A stretch of DNA of 64,000 nt. Origin: CAWALV01 sp963782965. GTDB taxonomy: Bacteria > Actinomycetota > Actinomycetes > Acidothermales > Acidothermaceae. Position 1 is the first letter of the stretch; each line of letters opens with the position of its first letter. Below, piece after piece: positions 41,273 to 49,974 of this stretch. Location: assembly GCA_963782965.1 (NCBI GenBank), contig CAWALV010000006.1, positions 1,364,001 through 1,428,000 of the forward strand, in the 5' to 3' direction. The position numbers and the translations under genes were made by a program. The notes beneath the pieces are model-generated. The model had not been told where the DNA came from. It saw only the letters and a list, made by a program, of their open reading frames with translations, and searched no databases.

Positions 41273-41324
41273 TGCACGACGGAATTGCACGACGGAACTG
41301 CACGACGGAACTGCACGACGGAAC
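41273..41324. repeat. Four 13-bp tandem repeats in the 5' region of the Rpf-like gene
   Basis: TGCACGACGGAAC repeated four times without gaps (first copy ends in T), ending directly at the Shine-Dalgarno GGTGGAGGA of the next gene. Confidence 0.9.
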
Positions 41325-41341
41325 TGGTGGAGGACGCTTTC

Positions 41342-42157
41342 ATGGGTGCACACAGCTATGCCGGTTACTCCGGTCCACGACACGCTCGGCCGCGCGGCCC
41401 ACGGCACGCGAGGCCCGCGCCGCCGACCGCCGCGTACCGCTCGCTGGCGGTCGGGGGCGTCACCGCTGCGCTGGTGGCCGGGGAGTCGCTGGCCATGGCC
41501 GGGCCCGCCGCCGCGGTGACCGCGGATACGTGGGCGGCACTGCGCATGTGTGAATCCAGCGGGAACTACCAGATCAACACCGGCAACGGCTACTACGGCG
41601 CGTACCAGTTCAACCTCGCCACCTGGCACGGCCTCGGGTACTCCGGGCTGCCGTCCGCCGCCGCGCCCGCGGTGCAGGACCAGGCGGCGCAGCGGCTGTA
41701 CGCCCAGCGCGGCTGGCAGCCGTGGCCGGCCTGCTCCGCCCGACTCGGCCTGGTCGACGACCGGCAAGCCTCTCGCGGCAGCCAGCGCCCGCCGCTGGCC
41801 GCCTCACCCTCGCCCGCACCGAGCGCACCGCCCGCGCCCGCACCCCCGGCGAAGACCGCTGCGCCGACGACCACCAAAGCAGGCAGCGGCACCCAGCAGT
41901 CCTCGCCGACCGACGTCTCGACGTCCGGCGGTTGGGACGGCCACTACCTCAGCGTCCGCGACGTCGGGCAGGTGAGGGCCGACGTGCGCGTATGGCAGAG
42001 CCAGATGGTGGCCGACGGCTACCCGCTGGCGGTCGACGGTCAGTACGGCCCGCAGTCGGCTGCAGCCGCGACCCGGTTCGAGCAAGCTCATGGCCTGCAT
42101 GTCGAGAACCCCGGAATAGTCGGCCCGCAGGTGTGGGGAGCGCTCTTCGGCAAGTGA
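41342..42157 (+). CDS. Resuscitation-promoting-factor-type transglycosylase with C-terminal peptidoglycan-binding domain
   Basis: 271-residue secreted muralytic enzyme. A long basic N terminus and hydrophobic segment (about residues 34-58) form the signal; the Rpf domain follows with catalytic E71 in CESSGNYQINTGNGYYGAYQ and a closing PWPACSARLGL. A Pro/Ala/Thr linker leads to a PG_binding_1 repeat (about 205-270, VRVWQSQMVADGYPLAVDGQ). ATG 41342 follows GGTGGAGG. Likely cleaves peptidoglycan during growth or exit from dormancy. Confidence 0.92.
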   Translation: MGAHSYAGYSGPRHARPRGPRHARPAPPTAAYRSLAVGGVTAALVAGESLAMAGPAAAVTADTWAALRMCESSGNYQINTGNGYYGAYQFNLATWHGLGYSGLPSAAAPAVQDQAAQRLYAQRGWQPWPACSARLGLVDDRQASRGSQRPPLAASPSPAPSAPPAPAPPAKTAAPTTTKAGSGTQQSSPTDVSTSGGWDGHYLSVRDVGQVRADVRVWQSQMVADGYPLAVDGQYGPQSAAAATRFEQAHGLHVENPGIVGPQVWGALFGK

Positions 42158-42180
42158 GGGTGATGAGGCCGCGGGTCCGG

Positions 42181-43401
42181 CTACAACCGGTCCGCGGCGT
42201 CCGCAGCCTCGATCTCGTCGCGGGTGATGCCGAGCAGGTACAGGATCGCGTCGAGATAGGGAACGGTGAGTGCCGTGTCGGCGGCCCGCCGCACCACCGG
42301 CTTGGCGTTGAACGCGACGCCCAGGCCGGCGCGGCCCAGCATGTCCAGGTCGTTGGCTCCGTCACCGATGGCGATCGTCTGGTTCAGCGGCACCCCAGCC
42401 GCGGCCGCGAACCTTTCCAGCGCGGCGGCCTTGCCGGGCCGGTCGACGATCGGGCCGATCAGCTCACCGGTCAGCCGGCCGTCGGCGATCTCGAGCGTGT
42501 TCGCCGCGGCGAAGTCGAGGCCGAGGTCGCCGACGAGTGCGTCGGTCACTTGAGTGAACCCGCCACTCACGATGGCGACGAGGTAGCCCAGGCGTTTCAA
42601 CGTCCGGACCAGCGTGCGTGCTCCGGGCGTGAGGACGAGCGACTCGCGAACCCGCGCCACCGCCTCGTCGGGCAGACCGGCCAGCAGCTTCACCCGCTGC
42701 CGCAGCGACTGCTCGAAGTCGAGCTCGCCGCGCATCGCGGCTTCAGTGATCGCCGCGACGGCCTCACCGCAGCCGGCGTGGTGGGCGAGCATCTCGATGA
42801 CCTCGCCCCGCACGAGGGTGGAATCGACGTCTAGGACCACGAGCCGCTTCGCCCGGCGGTACAGCCCACTGCGCTGGACGGCGACGTCGACCCCCGCGGC
42901 GGCGGCGTCGGCGTTCAGTCGGGTGCGCAGCGCGTCCGGCTCGGCTCCGGAGATCTCGAGTTCGAGACAGGTCACCGGCTCGCTCGCCAGCCGCTCGATG
43001 CGGTCGATGTTCGCACCGCACGCCGCGATCGAGTCTGCGATCCGGGCGACGGCGGCGGCGCCGAGGGGTTGGCCCAACACGGTGACGTGCAGGCGACCGG
43101 GCGGCGCCGGGGTTTGGCTCTGCGGCCCCACGCTCAGCTCCGCTTCGAGCCCGAGCTCGCCTGCTGCAGCGGAGATTTCGTCGCGCAGGTTGAGTTCGGC
43201 GGCCGCGTCGAGCCCGTCGAGACAGACCAGCACGCCCAGGATCAGCCGGCCGCGTAGCACGATCTGCTCCGCGTCGAGCACGACCAGCGGGCGGCGTGCC
43301 AGCCGGGCGAAGAGCGCGGCGGTGACGCCTGGCCGGTCACGGCCGGTGAGGGTCACCAGGAGGCTGCGCTGCGCAGCGGGGGCCGCGGCACCAACCGTCA
43401 T
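42181..43401 (-). CDS. serB: Phosphoserine phosphatase with N-terminal ACT domains
   Basis: 406-residue HAD phosphatase, last step of serine synthesis. Two ACT-like modules (about residues 12-90 and 103-172) precede the catalytic domain with DVDSTLVRGE at 191-200 (nucleophile D191), SGGFTQV and GDGANDLDML. ATG 43401 overlaps the upstream stop (ATGA). Convergent with the Rpf gene. The ACT domains suggest serine feedback control as in mycobacterial SerB2. Confidence 0.95.
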   Translation of the reverse strand: MTVGAAAPAAQRSLLVTLTGRDRPGVTAALFARLARRPLVVLDAEQIVLRGRLILGVLVCLDGLDAAAELNLRDEISAAAGELGLEAELSVGPQSQTPAPPGRLHVTVLGQPLGAAAVARIADSIAACGANIDRIERLASEPVTCLELEISGAEPDALRTRLNADAAAAGVDVAVQRSGLYRRAKRLVVLDVDSTLVRGEVIEMLAHHAGCGEAVAAITEAAMRGELDFEQSLRQRVKLLAGLPDEAVARVRESLVLTPGARTLVRTLKRLGYLVAIVSGGFTQVTDALVGDLGLDFAAANTLEIADGRLTGELIGPIVDRPGKAAALERFAAAAGVPLNQTIAIGDGANDLDMLGRAGLGVAFNAKPVVRRAADTALTVPYLDAILYLLGITRDEIEAADAADRL

Positions 43402-44273
43402 CGGTGTTCACCGTGACCGACCTGCGGAGCGCTGCGCAACGCGGCTGCCGCTGGCACGTCGAAGCTGACGATCGCCGCGGCGCGAACGGCGCGTGAGAGC
43501 TCGCGCAGCACCTCGCCTCGCTTGCGTTGCACGGACGCCGACGCGCCACCGGTGTCCTGCTCCGCGACACCGAGAACGTGCAGCAGCGCGAAGGCCTGCT
43601 CGCTCAACGCCCGTGCGGCCGGTGGCCATCGCGCGGGCCACGGGCCGAGGTGGCGTTCGAGCGCGGCGGCTGCGGCGGCTCGACCACTCGTGGCTTCGGC
43701 CCGCCAGCGGGTCAGGTCGGCGGCGGCCAGGGTGTCGGTCGCCGCTCGCAGAGCGCGCCTGAGCTGGCGGTCGGCTTGGTCCAGCAAGCGCAGCGGCTCC
43801 TCCGGCAGTTGCGCAGCAGAGGGCGTTTCGGTCGCGAAGAGGCGCCAGCGCCACCCGCGGTAGGACGAGCCCCGCTCGTCGAGGACCGGCACCCAGCCGA
43901 ACGTGCCGGCACGGTGGGTCGTGGCGATGATCCCCGCGCCCGCTTCGGTTGCGGCCGTGCCGAAGTCTCCCGGGTGCGCAACGCCGAGCGGATCGGCGGG
44001 CACGGGCAACGCGAACGTGAGGCGCGCGGCGCCCGCTCCTTCGAGCCACCGCAACGCGTCGACGAGCGGCACATCTCCGGCGCACCCCGGCAGGCCGATC
44101 ACCACGTGGCCGTCGCTGCCCGTTTCGATGGCTGCCGCCGCCGTGACCGGGTCGGCGTCGCGGGTGCACACGGCCGCTCCCCAGGCGATCAGTCGCCCCG
44201 AGGCCTCGGCGGCAGCCGGCGCGCGACGCGTCGCCGTGGCGCGGCAGCCGTCGGGTGCGCGGAATGTCGACAC
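43398..44273 (-). CDS. Conserved hypothetical protein upstream of serB
   Basis: About 291-residue protein with no membrane helix or signal peptide. The N-terminal half looks like an alpha/beta fold (AAIETGSDGHVVIGLPG, ARLTFALPVPADPL, GWVPVLDERGSSYRGWRWRL), the C-terminal half is alpha-helical and Ala/Arg-rich. I do not recognise it. GTG 44273 is preferred because TACCCT sits 6 nt upstream. Stop overlaps serB, so it is co-translated with it. Confidence 0.75.
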   Translation of the reverse strand: MSTFRAPDGCRATATRRAPAAAEASGRLIAWGAAVCTRDADPVTAAAAIETGSDGHVVIGLPGCAGDVPLVDALRWLEGAGAARLTFALPVPADPLGVAHPGDFGTAATEAGAGIIATTHRAGTFGWVPVLDERGSSYRGWRWRLFATETPSAAQLPEEPLRLLDQADRQLRRALRAATDTLAAADLTRWRAEATSGRAAAAAALERHLGPWPARWPPAARALSEQAFALLHVLGVAEQDTGGASASVQRKRGEVLRELSRAVRAAAIVSFDVPAAAALRSAPQVGHGEHR

Positions 44274-44279
44274 CACGCC

Positions 44280-44285
44280 AGGGTA
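44280..44285 (-). promoter_or_regulatory. -10 hexamer of a probable leaderless start (hypothetical-serB operon)
   Basis: TACCCT on the minus strand, 6 nt before GTG 44273. Confidence 0.5.
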
Positions 44286-44368
44286 GCCAGGTGCGGCCGC
44301 CCGCTCGGAGTCGCTGTACGCGCGGGCCGGCCGCACCCCGCGCGCGTTCGAGGCAGCCGGGTTGCCGG

Positions 44369-44374
44369 TAGGTT
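44369..44374 (+). promoter_or_regulatory. -10 hexamer of a probable leaderless start (ABC ATPase gene)
   Basis: TAGGTT, 6 nt before GTG 44381. Confidence 0.5.
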
Positions 44375-44380
44375 TCCGGC

Positions 44381-45175
44381 GTGGCTGAGTTCGGCGGCGA
44401 CGCGCTGCGGATGCGAGACGTCGGCGTTATCCGCGACGGTGCGACCCTGCTGGACGGCATCAGCTGGACGGTCGACGCCGAGCAGCGTTGGGTGATCCTC
44501 GGCCCTAACGGCGCAGGCAAGACGACGCTGCTGCGCGTGGCTTCGACCCGGTTGTTCCCGAGCCGCGGCGTCGTCGACGTGCTCGGTGAACGACTCGGCG
44601 CCGTCGACGTTTTCGAGCTCCGGCCACGCATCGGACTTTCCAGTGTCGTCCTCGGCGAGCGCATCCCGCCGCGGGAACGGGTGCTCGACGTCGTCCTGAC
44701 TGCCTCTTACGGCATCGTCGGCCGATGGCGCGAGCGCTACGAACGCGGGGACGAAGATCGCGCCCAGGCGGTCCTCGCCCAACTCGGCGCATCGCATCTT
44801 CGCGACCGCACCTACGGCACCCTGTCGGAGGGCGAGCGGAAGCGGGCGCAGATCGCTCGCGCACTGATGACCGATCCGGAGCTGTTGCTTCTCGACGAAC
44901 CCGCCGCCGGTCTCGACCTTGGTGGTCGCGAGGATCTGGTCGGTCGTCTCGCGAGCCTTGCCTCCGATCCGACAGCGCCGACGATCGTGCTCGTCACCCA
45001 TCACGTGGAGGAGATTCCGGCCGGGTTCACCCACGGTCTGCTCCTGCGGCGCGGTCGCATCGTTGCCGGCGGCCCACTCGAGTCGGTGTTGACCGAACAG
45101 ACGTTGTCGGAAACCTTCGGCATGGCCCTCGTGCTCGAATACCGTGCCGGGCGCTACACCGCACGCGCGCGCTGA
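44381..45175 (+). CDS. Stand-alone ABC-type ATPase
   Basis: 264-residue single ABC domain with Walker A GPNGAGKTT, an atypical signature LSEGERKRAQ, Walker B LLLLDEPAAGLD and H-loop THHVEEI. No permease or binding protein is adjacent, so its partner is unknown; the type occurs alone in many actinobacteria and may not transport. GTG 44381 fits a leaderless start. Confidence 0.88.
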   Translation: MAEFGGDALRMRDVGVIRDGATLLDGISWTVDAEQRWVILGPNGAGKTTLLRVASTRLFPSRGVVDVLGERLGAVDVFELRPRIGLSSVVLGERIPPRERVLDVVLTASYGIVGRWRERYERGDEDRAQAVLAQLGASHLRDRTYGTLSEGERKRAQIARALMTDPELLLLDEPAAGLDLGGREDLVGRLASLASDPTAPTIVLVTHHVEEIPAGFTHGLLLRRGRIVAGGPLESVLTEQTLSETFGMALVLEYRAGRYTARAR

Positions 45176-45241
45176 ACTCCTGGCGGCCGGTGGATCGTCT
45201 GCGCGGCGAGGCTACGCCCGGCACGAAAGCTTTCTGCGGCA

Positions 45242-45247
45242 TATGAT
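45242..45247 (+). promoter_or_regulatory. -10 hexamer of a probable leaderless start (NfeD-SPFH operon)
   Basis: TATGAT, close to the full consensus TATAAT, 6 nt before ATG 45254. Confidence 0.6.
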
Positions 45248-45253
45248 CGAGGC

Positions 45254-45685
45254 ATGCCCGCCTGGGTCGTCTGGACCATCATCGCCGCCGCTTGTGCCGG
45301 TGCCGAGGCATTGACGCTGACGCTCGTCCTCGGTTTCGTGGCCATCGCCGCGACGGCCGCGCTGCTCGTGGCGGCTCTTGGTGGGCCGGTCGCCGTCCAA
45401 CTTCTCGCCTTCGTCGGCGGTTCCGCGGCTCTCCTCGGGGTGTTGCGCCCGATCGCCAGGGCGCACTTGCGCACACCGCTCGCGTTGAAGAGCGGCGTCG
45501 AGGCGCTAGTAGGCCAGCACGGTCTCGTACTGGAACGCATCGACATCCACCGGGGGCAGGTCAAGATCGGGGGAGAGGTATGGAGCGCTCGCTCCTACCT
45601 CGACGACCAGGTGTTCGAGCCCGGTGCCTCGGTCGAAATCGTGCAGATCCAGGGCGCAACCGCCCTGGTCTACGGAACGGAGTAG
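45254..45685 (+). CDS. NfeD-like membrane protein
   Basis: 143-residue protein: two to three helices (residues 3-75) and a C-terminal OB-like domain (GQHGLVLERIDIHRGQVKIG, GEVWSARS). Short NfeD proteins pair with SPFH proteins in membrane microdomains; the next gene is such a protein, 3 nt away. ATG 45254 follows a TATGAT hexamer by 6 nt. Confidence 0.92.
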   Translation: MPAWVVWTIIAAACAGAEALTLTLVLGFVAIAATAALLVAALGGPVAVQLLAFVGGSAALLGVLRPIARAHLRTPLALKSGVEALVGQHGLVLERIDIHRGQVKIGGEVWSARSYLDDQVFEPGASVEIVQIQGATALVYGTE

Positions 45686-45688
45686 TTC

Positions 45689-46669
45689 ATGCCCGCGGTA
45701 TTGATCGCGTTGATCGTCGTCGCCTTCTTGGTGTTGCTCGTCGCCGGGCGGACGTTGCGAGTGGTACCGCAGGCACGCGCCGGAATCGTCGAACGCTTCG
45801 GCCGCTATCACCGCACGCTCTTGCCGGGGCTGAACGCTGTCGTTCCCTTCGTCGACAGGGTGCGGCCGATGCTCGACCTGCGCGAGCAGGTGATCTCCTT
45901 CCCGCCGCAGCCGGTGATCACCGAGGACAACCTGGTGGTCGGCATCGACACCGTCCTGTACTTCCAGGTCACCGATGCCAAGGCCGCCACCTACGAGATC
46001 GCCAACTACATCCAAGCGGTCGAGCAACTCACGGTCACCACGCTGCGCAACGTGGTCGGCGGGCTCGACCTCGAGCGCACCCTCACATCACGTGAGGAGA
46101 TCAACTCCCAGCTGCGCGTGGTGCTCGACGAAGCCACCGGCAAGTGGGGGATCAAGGTCAACCGGGTTGAGCTGAAGTCGATCGACCCGCCCGGCTCGAT
46201 CAAGGACTCGATGGAAAAGCAGATGCGGGCCGATCGTGACAAGCGGGCCGCGATCCTCACTGCCGAGGGCTTCAAGCAGTCGCAGATCCTCACCGCCGAA
46301 GGCGAGAAGCAGTCGGCGATCTTGCGGGCCGAGGGCGGCGCCCAAGCGGCAGTCACTCAGGCGAGGGCGGACGCCGAGGCGCAAGCGTTGCGCGCGCAAG
46401 GCCAGTCCAAGGCGATCGCGACAGTCTTCGAGGCGATCCACGAAGGCAAGCCGGACGCCGAGCTGCTGGCGTACCAGTACCTGCAGATGCTGCCGCAGAT
46501 TGCGCGCGGCGACGCGAACAAGCTGTGGATCGTGCCCAGTGAGATGGGCCGGGCGCTGGAAAGCCTCGGCGGGTTGTTCAACGGCACGGTCCGCAACGGC
46601 CAGACCGCCCCCGGTACGAGCGCCGACGTGGCGTCGCTGCCGCCGCAGGGTCCGCCGAACGCCGGTTGA
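45689..46669 (+). CDS. SPFH/Band 7 (flotillin-, QmcA-like) membrane protein
   Basis: 326-residue protein with one N-terminal helix (about residues 3-22), the SPFH domain (RVVPQARAGIVERFGRYHRT, FPPQPVITEDNLVVGIDTVL), and a coiled coil with repeated TAEGFKQSQIL / TAEGEKQSAIL units. Forms oligomers at membrane microdomains. Operon with NfeD. Confidence 0.94.
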   Translation: MPAVLIALIVVAFLVLLVAGRTLRVVPQARAGIVERFGRYHRTLLPGLNAVVPFVDRVRPMLDLREQVISFPPQPVITEDNLVVGIDTVLYFQVTDAKAATYEIANYIQAVEQLTVTTLRNVVGGLDLERTLTSREEINSQLRVVLDEATGKWGIKVNRVELKSIDPPGSIKDSMEKQMRADRDKRAAILTAEGFKQSQILTAEGEKQSAILRAEGGAQAAVTQARADAEAQALRAQGQSKAIATVFEAIHEGKPDAELLAYQYLQMLPQIARGDANKLWIVPSEMGRALESLGGLFNGTVRNGQTAPGTSADVASLPPQGPPNAG

Positions 46670-46709
46670 GCGGCCGCCGGACCGGCCGGTCGAGCGCGCG
46701 CCGTCAGCG

Positions 46710-47819
46710 TCAGCTCAACTTGGCCGCGATGGCCAACACCAGTTGCACGTACCAATCGGCGTGGTTGTAGTTCCACAGCGCCGCGTAGAGCCCCTGGCTG
46801 CCTTGCCCGGCGCCGTTCGCGCACAGGTATCGAGCGGCCGTGAAGATCGCATCCGCCGGGTCGCGGATGTCAGCGACTCCGTTGTGGTCGCCGTCCACGG
46901 CGTAGTGCGCGAAGGTCGCCGGCAGGAACTGCATCGGGCCGAGTGCTCCCGCTGAAGAGACCATCGAGCCTTGCCCGTGGTGGGTCTCGACCTGGCCGAT
47001 CGCAGCGAGCACGGTCCATGACAGACCGGGGCAGGTCGCCGCCGCGGCTTGATACAGCGCCCGGTACGCCGGGGGAATCGCCTGCGGTGTAGCGCGGTCG
47101 GCCGCTTGGGCTCCCACCTGCGCGGCGGCTGCGCGTTCGGCGGCCAGCCGGGCAGCGGCGTCCTGCAGCGCCTGGAGCTGGCTCGCCTTGGCCGACGCTG
47201 CGTCCAGGAGTTGCTGTTGTTGGGCGAGCAGGGCGTCCAACTGCTGCACGCGCTGGTTCACCACGTCAGCACTGTCCAGTCCGGTCGTAATCGCCAGCTT
47301 GTCGGCGTCCAACCGTGCTTTCGCGGCCGCTGCGAGCCGGTCGAGCGTCTCGGCGCGCTGGCCCTGCTGGCCGACCACCACGGAGATGTAGGGGAGCTGG
47401 CGCAGGCTGGCCGGCTCGCCCGAGGTGAACACCGAGCCGTAGATGGCCAGGCCGCCGCCCGCCTCATACAGCGCTACCACGCGTGCGGCGTGCGCCGTCG
47501 ACGCAGCATCGGCCTGCGCCTTGAGTGCGGTATACGTGCGCCGATCCGCGACGCTCACCGAGACGCTGCGTGCGACACCGTCCAGCGCCGCGTCGTAGGA
47601 GGCGAGCGCGTCGTCGACCTGCGGCTGCAACGCGGCCACCTGCGCGGCGATCTTCTCCGCCTCGGCGTGAGCCGAAGCCGCCGTTTCGGCCTCCGCAACG
47701 CCAACCGATCCGAAGGTCATCGCCCCGGCCGCGAGCAGGCCGGGCAGTGCGGCCAGCGCTCGCCGCAAACGCCCTGGTCCGCCTGGTCGCCCGGGTCGAC
47801 ACGGGGACGAATCGCTCAC
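46710..47819 (-). CDS. Secreted lytic transglycosylase with coiled-coil N-terminal domain
   Basis: 369-residue secreted enzyme. Signal peptide RLRRALAALPGLLAAGA... ends near VAEA-ET (residue 44), then a long Ala/Gln-rich coiled coil (about 45-245) like NlpC/p60-associated PcsB-type domains, then an SLT-like domain with catalytic Glu in AIGQVETHHGQG and GALGPMQFLPATF. GTG 47819 is chosen to place the signal at the N terminus; longer frames run into the divergent TauE gene. Likely peptidoglycan cleavage. Confidence 0.88.
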   Translation of the reverse strand: MSDSSPCRPGRPGGPGRLRRALAALPGLLAAGAMTFGSVGVAEAETAASAHAEAEKIAAQVAALQPQVDDALASYDAALDGVARSVSVSVADRRTYTALKAQADAASTAHAARVVALYEAGGGLAIYGSVFTSGEPASLRQLPYISVVVGQQGQRAETLDRLAAAAKARLDADKLAITTGLDSADVVNQRVQQLDALLAQQQQLLDAASAKASQLQALQDAAARLAAERAAAAQVGAQAADRATPQAIPPAYRALYQAAAATCPGLSWTVLAAIGQVETHHGQGSMVSSAGALGPMQFLPATFAHYAVDGDHNGVADIRDPADAIFTAARYLCANGAGQGSQGLYAALWNYNHADWYVQLVLAIAAKLS

Positions 47820-47903
47820 GAGGGCTACGTCGGACGCCTCGGACCCGGGCTTGACCGGTATCGGCGCGCCGCTTGCCGGTCGGAGCGGGCGGGCGGCGGC
47901 ATC

Positions 47904-47909
47904 TACGAT
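47904..47909 (+). promoter_or_regulatory. -10 hexamer of a probable leaderless start (TauE/SafE gene)
   Basis: TACGAT, 7 nt before GTG 47917. Confidence 0.5.
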
Positions 47910-47916
47910 CGGCCTC

Positions 47917-48693
47917 GTGCCGGCACTCACTCCCTGGGACTTCGCGGGAATCTTCGGCGCCGGTCTGGTGGCCGGGACCGTCAACACGGTGGTCGGTTCG
48001 GGGTCGTTGCTCACGTTCCCCACGCTCATCGCGTTCGGGCTCGACCCCCGGGTCGCCAACGTGACCAACACGGTCGGACTCGTGCCCGGCTCGGTGAGTG
48101 GTGCGTTCGGTTACCGGCGGGAGCTCACCGGGCAGCGGTCTCGAGTCCAGGCGCTTTCCGCCAGCTCATTGGCGGGCGGGTTGCTCGGCGCGGGGCTGCT
48201 GCTGCTGTTGCCCAGCAGCTCCTTCGAAAAGGTCGTGCCGTTTCTCGTGCTCGTGGCGTGCGCGCTCGTCGTCGTGCAGCCGAGGCTCGCGGCGCGGGTC
48301 GCCGCGCGCAATGCGGCACGAGGTCACCACCCGTCGCGGCGGGATCCCCTGCTCCAGGCGGGCGTCTTCGTGACGGCGATCTACGGCGGCTATTTCGGTG
48401 CGGCCCAAGGCGTGATCCTCATCGCCTTACTGGCCATCTTCATCGACGATCACCTGCAGCGGCTCAACGCGGTGAAGAACGTCCTTGCGGCGCTCGTCAA
48501 CGGGATCGCGGCGCTCCTGTTCATCGCGTTCGCGCCGGTGGCGTGGTGGGTGGCGCTGAGCGAGGCGGCCGGCGCGATCATCGGGGGTCAGATCGGCGCG
48601 CGAGTCGGACGCCGGCTACCGGCTACGCTGCTGCGGGCGATCATCGTCGTGGCCGGCGTAGGCGTGTCGGTCAAGCTGTTCCTGTCGTGGTGA
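47917..48693 (+). CDS. TauE/SafE-family membrane transporter
   Basis: 258-residue permease with about eight helices and the two family repeats (GTVNTVVGSGSLLTFPTLIA and GGYFGAAQGVILIALLAIFI). Family members export or import sulfite, sulfoacetate or related anions. GTG 47917 (MPALTPWDF) fits both helix 1 and the TACGAT hexamer. Substrate unknown. Confidence 0.92.
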   Translation: MPALTPWDFAGIFGAGLVAGTVNTVVGSGSLLTFPTLIAFGLDPRVANVTNTVGLVPGSVSGAFGYRRELTGQRSRVQALSASSLAGGLLGAGLLLLLPSSSFEKVVPFLVLVACALVVVQPRLAARVAARNAARGHHPSRRDPLLQAGVFVTAIYGGYFGAAQGVILIALLAIFIDDHLQRLNAVKNVLAALVNGIAALLFIAFAPVAWWVALSEAAGAIIGGQIGARVGRRLPATLLRAIIVVAGVGVSVKLFLSW

Positions 48694-48711
48694 ACCGGGT
48701 GGGTTACCGGG

Positions 48712-48924
48712 TCAGTAGCGCTTGCGCCCCAGCAGCATGCGCCCGACGGCGATGAGCACGATCACGATCGCGGCGACGAGGATCGCCGCCTTGATGATCG
48801 TCGCGAACACCAGCGCGATGACGAGCCCCACGATGACACCGCTGCCGAAGAGGGCCGCCCCGGTGCGGGCGCTACGCATCAGCGTGCGGTGGCCGCGGTC
48901 GGTCAGGATTTGCAGGTCGTCCAT
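48712..48924 (-). CDS. Small membrane protein of unknown function
   Basis: 70-residue protein: soluble N terminus (MDDLQILTDRGHRTLMRSAR), two closely spaced hydrophobic helices (about 22-45 and 46-63) and a basic end (GRKRY). ATG 48924 has GAGGAGC 7 nt upstream, which supports real translation. Convergent with the TauE gene, divergent from trmH. Confidence 0.75.
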   Translation of the reverse strand: MDDLQILTDRGHRTLMRSARTGAALFGSGVIVGLVIALVFATIIKAAILVAAIVIVLIAVGRMLLGRKRY

Positions 48925-49005
48925 CTCTCAGCTCCTCGGTAACGCCTCTCAGCCTACGCGTCGGAGGCGCCGCCCGCGACGCACGACCCGGGGCATGATC
49001 GCAGT

Positions 49006-49845
49006 ATGGAAGACCTGACCCGCCCCGTCCTCGTCGAGGACCCGGCGGACCCGCGGCTGGCCGATTACCAAGCGCTGACCGACGTCGAACTGCGGCGGCG
49101 TAGCGAGCCCGCGGAGGGCATCTTCATCGCCGAAGGCGAGCTGGTGATCCGCCGCGCGCTTCGCGCCGGCTACGCGATGCGCTCGGCCCTTCTCACCCAC
49201 CGCTGGTGGGAGTCGCTCGCCCCTGTGGTCGAGGCCGTCGACGCCCCCGTCTACGTCGGCTCGCCCGCCCTGCTCGCCGCGGTGACCGGGTTCCACGTGC
49301 ACCGCGGTGCGCTCGCCTCGATGGCCCGCCGTCCGCTGCCCGACGCCTCGGACCTGCTGTCGTGGGCGTCGCGCGTCGTCGTCTTGGAGGACGTGAACAG
49401 CCACACCAACCTGGGGGCCATCTTCCGCTGCGCCGCCGGGCTGGGCATGGACGCCGTGCTGCTGAGCCCGAGCTGCGCCGACCCGCTGTACCGGCGCAGC
49501 GTGCGGGTCTCGATGGGAGAGGTGTTCGCCGTCCCGTACGCGCGTCTGACGCCGTGGCCGGCCGGGCTGACCGAGCTGGCAGCCACCGGGTTCGAACTGT
49601 TGGCGCTCACGCCCGATCCGGACGCCGCCGACATCGCTGAGGTCGGCGCGATGGTGGCGGACGACGACAAGCTGGCGTTGATCTTCGGGGCGGAGGGAGC
49701 CGGCCTGACCCCCGGCGTGTTGGCGGTCGCAGCCGCGCCGGTGCGGATACCGATGAGTGCCGGCGTCGACTCCCTCAACGTCGCGGCCGCGGCTGCCATC
49801 GCATGCCACGCGCTGCGGCGCCGCGGCCGGCCGGCCGGCGGGTAG
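49006..49845 (+). CDS. TrmH/SpoU-family RNA 2'-O-methyltransferase
   Basis: 279-residue SPOUT methyltransferase. N-terminal substrate-binding region (EGIFIAEGELVIRRALRAG) and the three knot motifs NSHTNLGAIFR, FGAEGAGL and IPMSAGVDSLNVAAAAAI are present. Target (tRNA or 23S rRNA ribose) is unknown. ATG 49006 has CATGAT 6 nt upstream, one base off the leaderless pattern of its neighbours. Confidence 0.93.
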   Translation: MEDLTRPVLVEDPADPRLADYQALTDVELRRRSEPAEGIFIAEGELVIRRALRAGYAMRSALLTHRWWESLAPVVEAVDAPVYVGSPALLAAVTGFHVHRGALASMARRPLPDASDLLSWASRVVVLEDVNSHTNLGAIFRCAAGLGMDAVLLSPSCADPLYRRSVRVSMGEVFAVPYARLTPWPAGLTELAATGFELLALTPDPDAADIAEVGAMVADDDKLALIFGAEGAGLTPGVLAVAAAPVRIPMSAGVDSLNVAAAAAIACHALRRRGRPAGG

Positions 49846-49873
49846 GCGGTTGACGACTGTGGGGTCGGAGGCT

Positions 49874-49925
49874 GGAAAAAGAAGCGAGCCGCCGGGTCGG
49901 TGGGGGGGACGATCCGGCGGCTCGC
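49874..49925 (-). terminator. Rho-independent terminator with C-rich loop
   Basis: On the minus strand: perfect 12-bp stem GCGAGCCGCCGG (49914-49925 with 49884-49895), 18-nt loop containing seven consecutive C, then TTCTTTTTCC. The U-tract is only on the minus strand, so it ends the short transcript described next and also lies 28 nt or more beyond trmH. Confidence 0.88.
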
Positions 49926-49950
49926 AGCCTCATGTGGTCTCGGGTGCGGA

Positions 49951-49974
49951 TTAAACCCACTCGTGGTCACGCAT
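49951..49974 (-). CDS. Seven-residue peptide MRDHEWV with perfect ribosome-binding site
   Basis: ATG 49974 to TAA 49951 encodes MRDHEWV. GAGGAGG stands 5 nt upstream of the ATG, one of the strongest Shine-Dalgarno sites in the window. The stop is followed after 25 nt by a strong intrinsic terminator, and no minus-strand gene lies within 1 kb downstream, so this is not a leader of a following gene. Either a tiny translated peptide, a translated small RNA, or an RNA whose SD-like segment has another role. Not recognised. Confidence 0.5.
   Translation of the reverse strand: MRDHEWV

Noticed and set aside
41077..41341. c-di-AMP (ydaO) riboswitch before the Rpf-like gene
   Set aside because: Position is typical for such riboswitches, but the conserved ydaO segments I know are not present; only tandem repeats are seen.
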